Positions 34,312 to 44,452 of a stretch of 64,000 nucleotides of DNA are shown piece after piece; position 1 is the first letter of the stretch; each line of letters opens with the position of its first letter. The position numbers were made by a program, and so were the translations under genes. The notes under the pieces are model-generated. The model ran no database searches, was not told the origin of the DNA, and saw only the letters and a list, made by a program, of their open reading frames with translations. The DNA is from Cladophialophora immunda (Eukaryota; Ascomycota; Eurotiomycetes; Chaetothyriales; Herpotrichiellaceae), in assembly GCF_000835495.1 (NCBI RefSeq), contig NW_015622541.1, positions 4,836,001 through 4,900,000 of the forward strand. The letters are read 5' to 3'.

Positions 34312-36570
34312 CTTCAGAGCCGTTAAAAGATGCGCTTGATTGAGGAGGTCAAGATGATTATAGAGAGATGACGGCGACGCCTCGGCCTCTTTGCTGCAAC
34401 AGCGTTTCAATACTTCCTCTTCTGACCCAGGACATGAGGATCAGCCGTATGCTGTGCGAGGGTGTAAGTTCAACAGAATCACCATCCCCAGCTTTTTGTG
34501 ATATGCCAATAAAATGTGCTGGGGTAAGTGCTACCACCAATCCCCGTCAAGCAGCTAAAGCTTCGATGGCGCAAAAATTCCAGGATAGAAAAGCTGAATA
34601 TATTTGACGAAGACTGGGCCTGCTGTTGAATGGTTGGCAGGCTGGAAACCGAGCACCTCGAGTTTCAAGGCCGAAGACGAGCTGAGCAGGGTCAGCTAGC
34701 CTTCTTCCGTGGCGCTCATCTAGAACCTGGCGTTTGTTTGCTTATTGGTACTCACATGCAGTCAGCACACCCCAACCAAAAGGTATGCAGCGATGCACAG
34801 CTTCGAGCTGGTCTGGTCACGCTTCAACGATACCTGGATGATTGGTGGGCCAACGATAAGTAGATGAGGGACGATTGCTATTGATTTGAGCAGGGCGGAG
34901 AGTGGAGAACGAAGGTAGAAAGCTGAGTCAAACACGAATCAAATACGGCGATGTCCAAGAACTAGGAGGAGCAAGTAGCGTATAAGGTGGCCGGGAATAC
35001 GAGTTGGAGGTATGGTTTTGGAGCTGGAACTCTTGGCCTCGTCTGTGGAGAGGCTCTGTCCCCAAGGTCAGGTACCATACGGCTGAAAATCGTTTCATCA
35101 ATCGTCAGCGCTTTGAAAACACTCACTAGGTCTCCCCAGGTACATCCTCGATCACCGATCATGTGTCAAGCAGTGGTCGGCCAACAATGGACGTGGGAGA
35201 AATCCTAGAAGTATGGACTGCGTCGGAACAGGAGAGAGCGGAGTAAGGCACCTCCCCGAAGTGGCCAGCGAGTGAGTACGGCAGATCAAACAACAGGATT
35301 GTGCAGCTCTTTCTCCGTCCCATTCAGCAAGAGACAAGCCGACCTTTGATGGGTGATTCGCAACATTCGCATCTTTAAATCCCATGCTGCGATGTGTCAC
35401 TCCGTTGCTACTCAACTTGGTGTTCCCGTATAGTTTTGGTGTTGGAGGCGCATTGATCTGTCCAGATTTGGGCTAAATCGTTACGCCATCGAGGCCTCGA
35501 ACAGTCTGGGCCTTCGTGGGCGGCGACGCCCAGAGCCTACGTGGGGGAACATGTTGTCACAACGCAATCTTTTTTGACCATGCTTTCAGCTTGGGTGCTT
35601 CGTATGCAACAACAGGCCAAATTGATGCGGGATGGCAGGCAACTTGATGTGTCGCGTACTTCCTCAGCTGAAGAAACTCACGGGAGACGTTTACAATGGC
35701 AGACTGAAGATGGTTTGTGGCCATCCACCGTGCTGATTTCCGGCAGATGCGATCGGCGTCATTGTCCATTGCGAAGTGTGGTCGTGGCCAAGTTCCATCG
35801 GTTCTGGATGCATGAGCCTGGCTTTTCCTGTGTCCGTTTGGCATCACAGAGCTCGAGGATTTTGGGAGCAACAGTGATCGGAGTGGTGCCATTCCCAGTC
35901 CCCGCAGTTTTGTGAACAGCTAAAAGTGATTTATGATGCCATTGTGAATTTACCATTCGCGGAATTTGGGATTGGGGCCTGCCAGACACTACGCACTGAT
36001 GGGAATAGAGCAGAGCGAAGGAGGCTGTGGTGGAGGAGGATGCAGAAAATACCGGGGCACATCACAGAGGAGCTCCACCACCTACACCTGGAGCTCGGAA
36101 ACTTGAGATTTATACCTCAGTTTTCGATGATAGTACGGAATAGTGTCAAGCAGCAATAGAGATTTTTGGTATCCGTGTTACCTAACGTCTTCCCATTAAT
36201 ATCTTCTCCTGTGATAGGCTGCCCTGCCGTTCTCGCCCTCACTATAGTATCATTAGTGGTAGTGTCCTGTTCGACCGATACTTCCACCAGAAAGACAATC
36301 TCGACTACCGATCTAGTTGACAAACCTCTGTGCGTTGTTATACGTGCATAATGAACCGCGAAGTGCTCTGTTACAAAAAGCTAGATATGCGAAGGTGGTT
36401 ACAGCTAAATACTTCCATCGATCCGCCCGTCCTTTAATAGCCTTCTCTCACAAATTATAAGAGAACTGGGTAACGTTTACCCAACCTCCACTATCACCTT
36501 GGTGCGTCTGCCTTGGCTCAGAAATCGACACTCCTAGCAAGAGCCAACCGAAAATCTGAACGAGACCTGC
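34312..36570. other. gene-poor region, 2.2 kb
   Basis: Only short overlapping frames in all six frames. I see no transposase, no repeats and no family resemblance. It includes the promoter of the GH55 gene. Confidence 0.5.
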
Positions 36571-37773
36571 CTAGACCACTTTTACAGACACGTAAGTGGC
36601 ATCACCTATACATCCAAGGGCGACTTCATCCGCGCCAAGTTCGTTGATTACTCCACCGGCACCCCATCCTCTGGAATTGCAGTATCTGTGGGCTGCTGCA
36701 ACGCAGCCGGAGGACTGCGCCAGGCTTGGAGAGGTGCAGTCTGGGTGAAGTGCCCTCAGGTCAGCAATTTTGACAGTGATATACCATGGAGTGGCAACAC
36801 ATGCCAGGCCTGCGACGCCATTTCCTAGCTCTTGAATGATGCCGGCTCCGTTCTGCCCAGTGCGATCGCAATACCGGTGAGCAGAGGAATAGCATGCTGC
36901 GGACTGGGTGTTTCCGTTGCAATTGGGGATTTCCGAGTATGCCACGTCACCATACCATTTGGTGGAGGTACAGAGAAACCCGATCTCATCTTGGCCCGCT
37001 TCCTGAGGATATGCAGCGGCCCCGAGGCCGTTGAGATAGCAGTACCGATGCATTGCAGCCATACAATCGGTAGTCCGTGAACCGGCCACGCTGTTACATC
37101 CAGCATGGAATGTATTCAAAGGCCTCCGTCGTCCGTACATCACCTGAAGCCCTTGGATGTCCATATCACTCAGCTCTCCACCGTTGTTCCATTTCGTGTT
37201 GCAATAATTCATGACTGAATTTGCATCATAATCAGTCACGAGATAGTTTCCGTTGTCTCCTTGGGGAGCATCGTTGCACGAAGCTGGCCTGTCAGGTCGA
37301 TTTTGCTCGTGAGCAAAACCGAGCGCGTGGCCGAATTCGTGCACCGCAATGGTTCGGATGCAGAACTCGCGGTTGGTGGTAGAACAGAAATCTCTTGACC
37401 AGTTCGAAAACGCAAAGTTCAACACCATGCCATTTGGGAGGCCATTGAGCCGACTTCCAAGCACCTGGGCGTACGGACCAGTGTCTTGGACTGAGATGCG
37501 GATTCCACTGTCACCGGCACCGCACTGGTTCCACCCAGTAAAGCGAACGACAGAATAAGTTTCCCATGTCCTCTGCACCGCATCCCGAACCCAGCCTCTT
37601 TCAGCTTGGAACGTTCCACCCCCAATGCCTTCCCAACACACTGGAATATCATTCTGCAGCCAGACGGTCGTAGTAAGTGGGAACAGAAAATACGGCTGTT
37701 GGGCCAACACAAATACCCTCCATTGTGCCATGACAAGTAGAGTCCCGAGCAGCCATGCTCCAATTGAAGCCAT
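36571..37773 (-). CDS. secreted metzincin-type metallopeptidase with three C-terminal Cys repeats
   Basis: A 400-residue intronless protein with a signal peptide (about residues 1-24). The zinc site is the metzincin HExxHxxGxxH (H145, H149, H155 in HEFGHALGFAH). It is followed by HEQNRPDRP and the Met-turn SVMNYC, as in astacin-like peptidases. The catalytic domain covers about 25-225. The rest is three tandem repeats of about 55 residues (226-282, 285-339, 346-400). Each has a cysteine, a second cysteine before an AxHRYC core, a Gly-rich loop, an E-x-G turn, another cysteine and a closing aromatic strand. I do not recognise this repeat. It could bind carbohydrate or cell wall, or disulphide-stabilise a secreted enzyme. 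The lack of introns and the unusual architecture would fit acquisition from bacteria, but that is unproven. Confidence 0.85.
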   Translation of the reverse strand: MASIGAWLLGTLLVMAQWRVFVLAQQPYFLFPLTTTVWLQNDIPVCWEGIGGGTFQAERGWVRDAVQRTWETYSVVRFTGWNQCGAGDSGIRISVQDTGPYAQVLGSRLNGLPNGMVLNFAFSNWSRDFCSTTNREFCIRTIAVHEFGHALGFAHEQNRPDRPASCNDAPQGDNGNYLVTDYDANSVMNYCNTKWNNGGELSDMDIQGLQVMYGRRRPLNTFHAGCNSVAGSRTTDCMAAMHRYCYLNGLGAAAYPQEAGQDEIGFLCTSTKWYGDVAYSEIPNCNGNTQSAACYSSAHRYCDRTGQNGAGIIQELGNGVAGLACVATPWYITVKIADLRALHPDCTSPSLAQSSGCVAAAHRYCNSRGWGAGGVINELGADEVALGCIGDATYVSVKVV

Positions 37774-38994
37774 TTTTCTTGTAGGATGTTAGAGTCTGAA
37801 GGCTCGGACAGCTGAAAGTCAATTCAGGGACCTTTAAGAAGCACTGAGTCCAAGAAATGTTGACTTTGGGGCTCCGATCCTAATAAGCTTGACTGGTGGG
37901 CATTTTCAGCTTCATTTTGTGAGCAAGTTCATCATCTGTAACAGTAAGCGAGAGTTAACTCTGGTTTCAACCAGCCACCCAAGACTCGTGGGTTGGCATT
38001 CAGAGATTGTTCTGATGCGTGCAAGTCGGCCTCGTACGGCAAGACACAGGCAACCTTTCAGCCCTCGACTAAAGCTACTCTTTTTCTTGCGGCTGGACTC
38101 TCTTCTATCATCCCTCCTCGCAAGAACCACGGAACTGCCTCTTACCACATTGAAAGAGTGGTCACAAGGGTCAGGGTGGGTTTTTGGTTCTAACTACGAA
38201 AGCTGGGCGTTCGCCGCCAAGGGTTCGAAACTGCATCTTGGCAATGCAAGCCAGTTCGACTCGTGGCGGGAGTGGCATTTCACAACATCTATTTGCGTCT
38301 AGATCTTGCAGTTCGCGAACTGATCACACGACTTCACTCATCTTTTAACGAAGGACTCAGTGGCTGCGTTGTAGCCTGCTCTCTGAATTCCAGAATTCAA
38401 ATACGAATCCCCTAACTACCTCATGTTGGAACACAGAGCAAAAAAGGAGAGGAATGGTAGCTCTCTGGCTAGTTCTGCAAGTTTGTACCTATGGTATAGA
38501 ATCTAGGACTCTTTGTATAGCTATTTTGCCTGTGGTCCCCCCACCATATGTCCATTCAGTACGAATTCTGCACTTTTCGTATGACCTCGTACACACGGCT
38601 GAGCAGGGCTGACGAGGCTGAACATTTCATACGGATAGTGCCTTGGCCTCGCCCAACTCGATGGAGTGCCGTCTGACCACCATGATGGAATCTATAGTCC
38701 AAGACTTCAATCCGAGGAGCGCAAAGGGCCGCAAGGCGAATGGCATCCATAATAGCACACCGGTCACACCACGCCTCTCGCTTGATATAGCTTTAGAATT
38801 CCAGAATTTTGCAAAGAGTACGTCACGCGGGTACCCTCTGATGTGATCCGTCGTCCTCCATCATGGCATCAGAGATTGATGGCTGAAAAGGAGGGGACAA
38901 AATGCAGCTGAAGACCGATGAGGTTGACTCTCACTGATTTCAAGACTCCTGCCCATTCCTCATCGCTGCTACAAATCTAGGGCTTTATCGCTAT
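37774..38994. other. intergenic region between two peptidase genes
   Basis: About 1.2 kb separating divergent promoters of the metzincin and M4 peptidase genes. Short frames only. Confidence 0.5.
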
Positions 38995-40380
38995 ATGTCT
39001 ACCATGTTCCAACTTCGCTGTTTGAAAGCCTCATTGAAGAGAAGTCTGCCAACCTCATCACATCATCCCCGCGACATGTTTAGTACTCAAGAGCCTATCT
39101 CGAGCAACTCTGCTCTTTGCACCATCATTCCCCCTGATCTGCTGGACCACATCTCCAAGTCTGATCATGTCTCCCAAGAATGTCGTGACAAAGCTGGCAA
39201 CACATTGCACCGCGTCAAGCATTGTCATCAACTTCGCCGAATGATCCAGGCCCAACGACCAGCTCGTAGATTGCTTGCCGAAGCTCCAACACCAGGTCGC
39301 TTAAACCGCACGCTGTACGATTGCAAGGGTAAAGGCGGTCTCCCACTCGATCTTAATCGTGATGGTGAGATCGATCCTATCCTTCCAAAGGAGCTGCGAG
39401 ACCTTCCCCGATGGAGAGGTTCGCTTCTCTTCAGAGAAGGACACACCGTGGCACCCTCGGATGACCCTAGTGCCGTCAATGTATACAACCAATTCAAATC
39501 TACCTACGACTTCTTTCGAGAGGTCTTCGGACGCGACTCTATCGACAACCAGGGCCTCCCACTCGTTGGCTGCGTCCACTACGACGAAGCATCAGACCCG
39601 CATCCCGGATTCTTCAACGCCTTCTTCTGGCTTGATGTCATGGCCTACGGTGACGGCGACGGAGAGATCTTCCGCAGTTTCACGGATCTGATCGACATCA
39701 CGGGCCACGAACTGACACACGGAATCACAGAAAATACAGCTCAACTCGAATACGAAAATCAGGCTGGAGCCCTCAACGAATCTCTCTCCGATGTGTTTGG
39801 GTCAATGATCAAGCAATGGTCCCATGAGCCACAACAAACAGCCACCATGGCAGACTGGTTGATCGGTCGCGGCCTCTTCTTGATTCCCAACGCGCGTGCT
39901 CTCAGAGACATGGCGAACCCCGGAACTGCCCACGGCAACACGCGCATTACCGGCGGCGATAGACAGCCGCGGGACATGAGTGGCTACGTCGAGTTCTACC
40001 CACCCGTCGAAACCAACGACTTCGGCGGCGTGCATCAATACTCCGGCATCTGCAACCGCGCCTTCTACCTCGTCGCCACCACGCTCGGCGGCTTCTCGTG
40101 GGAGAAAGCAGGCAAGATCTGGTACGACACTATGAACGACCGTGTTCTGCGGGCGTTAAAGGATGACCCATACTTTAAGCGCACTGCGTTTAAGACCTTT
40201 GCGGACCTGACTGCCAAGCATGCTGAGCAATTTGGCCCGGACGCTGTGAAGGCGGTCAAGGATGCGTGGACGGACGTCAAGGTCTATCCGTGGAATACGA
40301 ACTGGAGAACTACGGCGCCTAGGGGCCAGACTGTGGCGGATATTGGACCTAGCCGGGGAGCTGTGAAGAGTGCGCTTTAA
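38995..40380 (+). CDS. M4 (thermolysin/protealysin-like) metallopeptidase
   Basis: A 461-residue intronless zinc peptidase of family M4. The zinc site HELTH and the downstream glutamate in GALNESLSDVFG (the NExxSD motif) are intact, as is the transition-state histidine in NDFGGVHQYSGICN. The N-terminal part is short and contains CTIIPPDLLDHIS, matching the compact PPL-type propeptide of protealysins. No signal peptide is visible, as for cytosolic or non-classically secreted protealysins. A DLNRDGEID loop before the catalytic domain resembles a calcium-binding DxNxDG loop. Start: ATG at 38995, but a downstream ATG at 39076 (MFSTQEP) would also give a protealysin-like precursor. M4 peptidases are mainly bacterial and patchy in fungi; with no introns, past transfer from bacteria is plausible. 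Confidence 0.88.
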   Translation: MSTMFQLRCLKASLKRSLPTSSHHPRDMFSTQEPISSNSALCTIIPPDLLDHISKSDHVSQECRDKAGNTLHRVKHCHQLRRMIQAQRPARRLLAEAPTPGRLNRTLYDCKGKGGLPLDLNRDGEIDPILPKELRDLPRWRGSLLFREGHTVAPSDDPSAVNVYNQFKSTYDFFREVFGRDSIDNQGLPLVGCVHYDEASDPHPGFFNAFFWLDVMAYGDGDGEIFRSFTDLIDITGHELTHGITENTAQLEYENQAGALNESLSDVFGSMIKQWSHEPQQTATMADWLIGRGLFLIPNARALRDMANPGTAHGNTRITGGDRQPRDMSGYVEFYPPVETNDFGGVHQYSGICNRAFYLVATTLGGFSWEKAGKIWYDTMNDRVLRALKDDPYFKRTAFKTFADLTAKHAEQFGPDAVKAVKDAWTDVKVYPWNTNWRTTAPRGQTVADIGPSRGAVKSAL

Positions 40381-41184
40381 GTATGTCGGATGGGGCAGGG
40401 AGGGAAGTCTCTTGTCGAAAAGTGTTGTTGGTACTGGTTCAACGTTCAAACCCTAATGTACGGGAACATAGTCATTTTTATCTTACTCCTGCGCTGGAAA
40501 ATTTATGATATTGTCTGAAGTTCCGATTTATCAGGAATGAATCAGTATCTGTAGGGACTTTGTTCGGACACTTGGCTGGTTGAAATACAGCCTCCAAGCA
40601 CTTCAGTCTATGCGCTAGATCAACGTCAGCTCTCATGCACTCCTCAATCCACGCTTGCCTGCCACGCCGATGCTGTTGGGAGAACCTAAATTAGTATACT
40701 TACGTCGTTCAGCATCCCATCTTATTCCTCTCTGCGAAGTTCATAGACCAAAGAAGATAGGACAGCCACCCCAAGCCTGAGAACTGTCGCGCCTCATCTT
40801 GGAAACCTACTTTCTGGTGGTTGTCGAACAACCTCCTCCCACTCCCAGCTTCGATCCTCGGGGATGGTTACGCGTAGAATGACCGCCCTACCCATGGCCG
40901 TAAAGAGACAACCTGCGTCTTTTCTGAGGACCGCTGCCTTACCTTGTAGACTTGTTTAGTAGTCCATGCTTCCTCCCTTTAGACGTAGCACAGGGTGGCA
41001 ACACCCCATTCCCGAATAGGATAAGCTTCCAGCAGTTTTAGCTCGGCTTGGCACCGCTGTTCGAGTTGCAGCCATCCCATAATTTTTCGACCCTGGCTTG
41101 CCCATCTCCAAATATTTCGTTCTGCGCCAACATCCGCTGTCTCAAAGATCCCCTGTGTTGCCGTTGATGATTTTGACTGCCGCA
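40381..41184. other. intergenic region upstream of MRD1
   Basis: About 800 bp without a recognisable gene. It contains the MRD1 promoter. The MRD1 frame is open upstream to 41098 but the ATGs are at 41167 and 41185. Confidence 0.5.
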
Positions 41185-43648
41185 ATGACGGGCACTGAGC
41201 CTGAAGACTCCTCGGTTACTCGAGTCTATGTTTCGGGCTTGCCGCCGTCCATGACCAAGGAGCAACTGCGGTCGCATTTTGCAGGGAAGTATTCGGTCAC
41301 AGATGCTCATGTTATCCCCGACCGCCGCATAGGCTTCGTGGGATTTCCGAGTCATGAACAGGCTAAGAGCGCAGTCCGGTACTTCAACAGAACTTTCGTT
41401 CGCATGTCAAAGATATCCGTAACCCTAGCCAAACCCGTACAGGTCAAGCGCAATGAAAAAGGCCAAGCGGTCCCTGTCTCCGACCGTGCTTCGCGGAAAA
41501 GAAAACGTGAACCTCGAGATGATGGCGAAGAAATTCAGCGACCCTCGATAGGACAGCCTCGAAAAGCTACCGGCAATGCCCCATCAGACAAGGAAACTAC
41601 CACGGAACTCGATTCTCAAGAGAAGGACATTTCCACAGATGAGGCTACTTCGGAACGGGAGCAGGAAGAAGCCATCGCGGACGAAGCACCCAGATCTGAT
41701 GCTGATTGGCTGCGTGGAAAAACGAGCAGGACATTGGGTTTGGTCGAGGAAGCTGAAGATATGGGGGACAGCCCGAGGTCTCGAAGAAATACTGGTATAG
41801 GATCCGATCCATCGGAAACAATGGAAGACGTCAAGGCCAGCCAGAATACAGCAGATGTAAGAAATGCTGCAGATTCAGACCAGCGGCATCAACCTTCAGT
41901 GCCAAATGCTCGACTCTTCATCAGGAATCTTCCGTTCGACACCCACGAAGATGACCTTCGGAAAGTCTTTGCGCCATATGGCAGGATTTCAGAAGTAAGC
42001 TTGTATCCTTTTCATTCTTCACTCTACCACGCCTTAGTGATGATTTCCTGATAGGGACAGCTTATGCCTTGCATATGATTCGAACCGGGAAAGAGTATTT
42101 TAGTAGATGCTTCTCATTTCTGATCCATCTCTTTGCAAACTCGCTCTTTGTAACCTATTGGCGCCTCCGCTAATGCTTGAACAGATTCATTTAGTGACCG
42201 ACACCAAAAAATCCACCGGGAAAGGCCTTGGTTATGTTCAATTTGTGGAGCCGGAGCATGCAGAGCAGGCCCTCCTCGAACTCGACGGAAAGGACTTCAA
42301 GGGTAGACTTCTGCACATCCTACCATCTTCGGACAAGAAAATTCAAAAGCTCAGTGAGTTTGAAATCTCGAAGCTGCCTCTGAAACAGCAAAGAGCGCTC
42401 AAACGGAAGAATGAGGCATCCACTTCGAGTTTCAGCTGGAACTCGCTTTATATGAATCCAGATGCTGTCCTGGCGTCGGTGGCCGACCGCCTGAAGGTCT
42501 CCAAAGCAGATTTGCTTGATCCTGCTTCTTCCGATGCCGCTGTAAAACAAGCCCATGCGGAGACAAGCGTGATCAAGGAGACCAAGGAATACTTGAAATC
42601 CAATGGAGTGAATCTTGACGCCTTCAAAAACAAATCCCGCGATGACAAAACTCTGCTGCTGAAGAACTTTTCCTTCGGGACCACGGCAGAAGAACTCTCA
42701 CAAATGCTTGGTCAGTACGGTACGATAGAGTCTCTGCTCTTTCCTCCAACAGGCACCATGGCTGTCGTTCGCTATCAAGACGGTGGTCAAGCAACTTTAG
42801 CGCTCAAGCAATTGGCGTATCGAAATCTGAGAGGCTCCATATTGTTTGTTGAGAAAGCACCGGCAGGTCTTTGGGACGGTCTCGAGCCTATAAGAAACAC
42901 TGATCTATCAACTGCCGCTGGAGATGATGAAAACAGGGGCGCTCTCGGTACCACATCTACGGTGTTTGTGCGCAATCTGAATTTCTCAACAACGAGCGTT
43001 AGATTAGCTGAAGCATTCAAGCCGCTGTCGGGCTTCCTTTCGGCCAAAGTGAAAACGAGGACTGACCCCAACCGGCCAGGCGAAGTTCTTAGCATGGGCT
43101 TCGGCTTTGTCGAGTTCCGCACCAAGGTTCAAGCAGAAGCTGCAGTCGCCACAATGAACGGCAAGCGACTGGACGGATATGAGCTCCTGGTGCAGACATC
43201 ACAAAAGTCAACTGATCTGGGAGAAGAGAGACGTAAAGAGGATACGTCGAAAAAGCTCGACTCCACAAGGACAAAGATCGTCGTCAAAAACCTCCCTTTC
43301 GAGGCCACCAAGAAGGACGTTCGTGCTCTGTTTGGGGCATACGGTCAGCTGCGCACTGTCCGAATGCCCAAGAAATTCGACAATACAGCTCGAGGTTTTG
43401 CCTTTGCTGAATTTCTCACTGCTAAAGAAGCTGAAAATGCCATTGAGGCTCTTTCCAACACCCACTTGCTCGGCCGGAGGCTTGTTCTGGACTTCGCAGA
43501 AGGCGAAATAGTCGACCCAGAGGCTGAGATCGAAGCCATGGAGAGGAAAATCCAGGGCCATCAAGACACATTGACTCACCACAGGATGACAGGCTCGGCC
43601 CGGAAGAAGTTCAACGTTGGTGCGAGAGAAGATTTCGATCCTCTTTGA
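41185..43648 (+). CDS. mrd1: multiple RNA-binding domain protein MRD1 (pre-rRNA processing)
   Basis: Nucleolar RNA-binding protein of the small-subunit processome, needed for the A0-A2 cleavages that release 18S rRNA precursor in yeast. Exons join(41185..41994, 42185..43648) give 757 residues; an in-frame ATG at 41167 would add six. Five RRMs can be seen: RRM1 from VYVSGLPPSM with RIGFVGF; RRM2 split by the 190-bp intron (LFIRNLPF and GLGYVQF); RRM3 (LLLKNFSF); RRM4 (VFVRNLNF and GFGFVEF); RRM5 (IVVKNLPF and GFAFAEF). A charged Ser/Glu linker separates RRM1 and RRM2. The RRM2-RRM3 spacer holds the conserved FSWNSLYMNPDAV segment. The C-terminus KKFNVGAREDFDPL is typical. Single-copy essential housekeeping gene; ordinary. 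Confidence 0.93.
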
Positions 43649-44452
43649 ATGATCGGCAATCTAGGGAGCAGTGCTTGCCCCTTGCAGAGAGCCCTTTCCT
43701 TCACTTCTCCAGCCCCCGAAATCATTCATATATTCTGCTTGAATCAAACCAAATTTGCATGCCACACCCTTTTGGTTTTTCTCAATAATAGTTTCAGACA
43801 GAATTCACCATCCTGATGACCAGAAAGCGAGTTCGGCCAAGGGAGCACCCATTGTTGTGCGGATCAGTGACGCAAAGTATCATTCCAAAGGCAGATTGGC
43901 CACCGTCTCACCCGATCTCTAATTCGTCTGTCCATCATCCGTGCACAGTCTTTCCTTTCCACGATTCCATTATATTCGCCTCCCGTGCACTGAGTTAGAC
44001 CACCGAAGCGTCGAGATCGAGGTTATCCCCGCCTTACTGGCTTACTCTATTAGGAAGCCGGCTATCCCTTGCATTGACATCTTTGCACCTGAACCAGTAC
44101 AGCAAGGATCGAAAGGGAAGTTCACATCTGTGAAATTACCTGTCTTGCTTAGTCTCGACTCTCTGGACCAGTGGAGTATCGAATGTCCGTGGGGTTATAC
44201 GTCTATCTGCTCGACTGGTCAATCGAAGGGTTGTGGCTGTCAGGTCCGATTGAAGACATCAAAGGGAAGGTTAGATTGCACGAGCAGTTCTCGTGACATG
44301 GCGATTGTTATATGTTAACCCAGCTGTTTCCTTTGCCGCATTCCCTTCTCTCATTCCGAAAGTCTTTTCTGTCCTTATCGAACATTGCCAACCGCATTTT
44401 TCATTTTCATTCTCGAGCATACCTGGGTAAGCATTGGGCGCATCACGCTCTG
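43649..44452. promoter_or_regulatory. abaA upstream region with BrlA- and AbaA-type sites
   Basis: About 800 bp upstream of abaA. Sequences matching the Aspergillus BrlA response element (C/A)(G/A)AGGG(G/A) occur at 43838-43844, 44112-44118 and 44261-44267. Sequences matching the AbaA element CATTC(C/T) occur at 43881-43886, 44339-44344 and 44352-44357. Such short motifs occur by chance, but both are known to control abaA in Aspergillus nidulans. Confidence 0.5.

Noticed and set aside
34312..36570. possible transposon in the gene-poor stretch
   Set aside because: No transposase-like frame, terminal repeats or target duplication could be seen.
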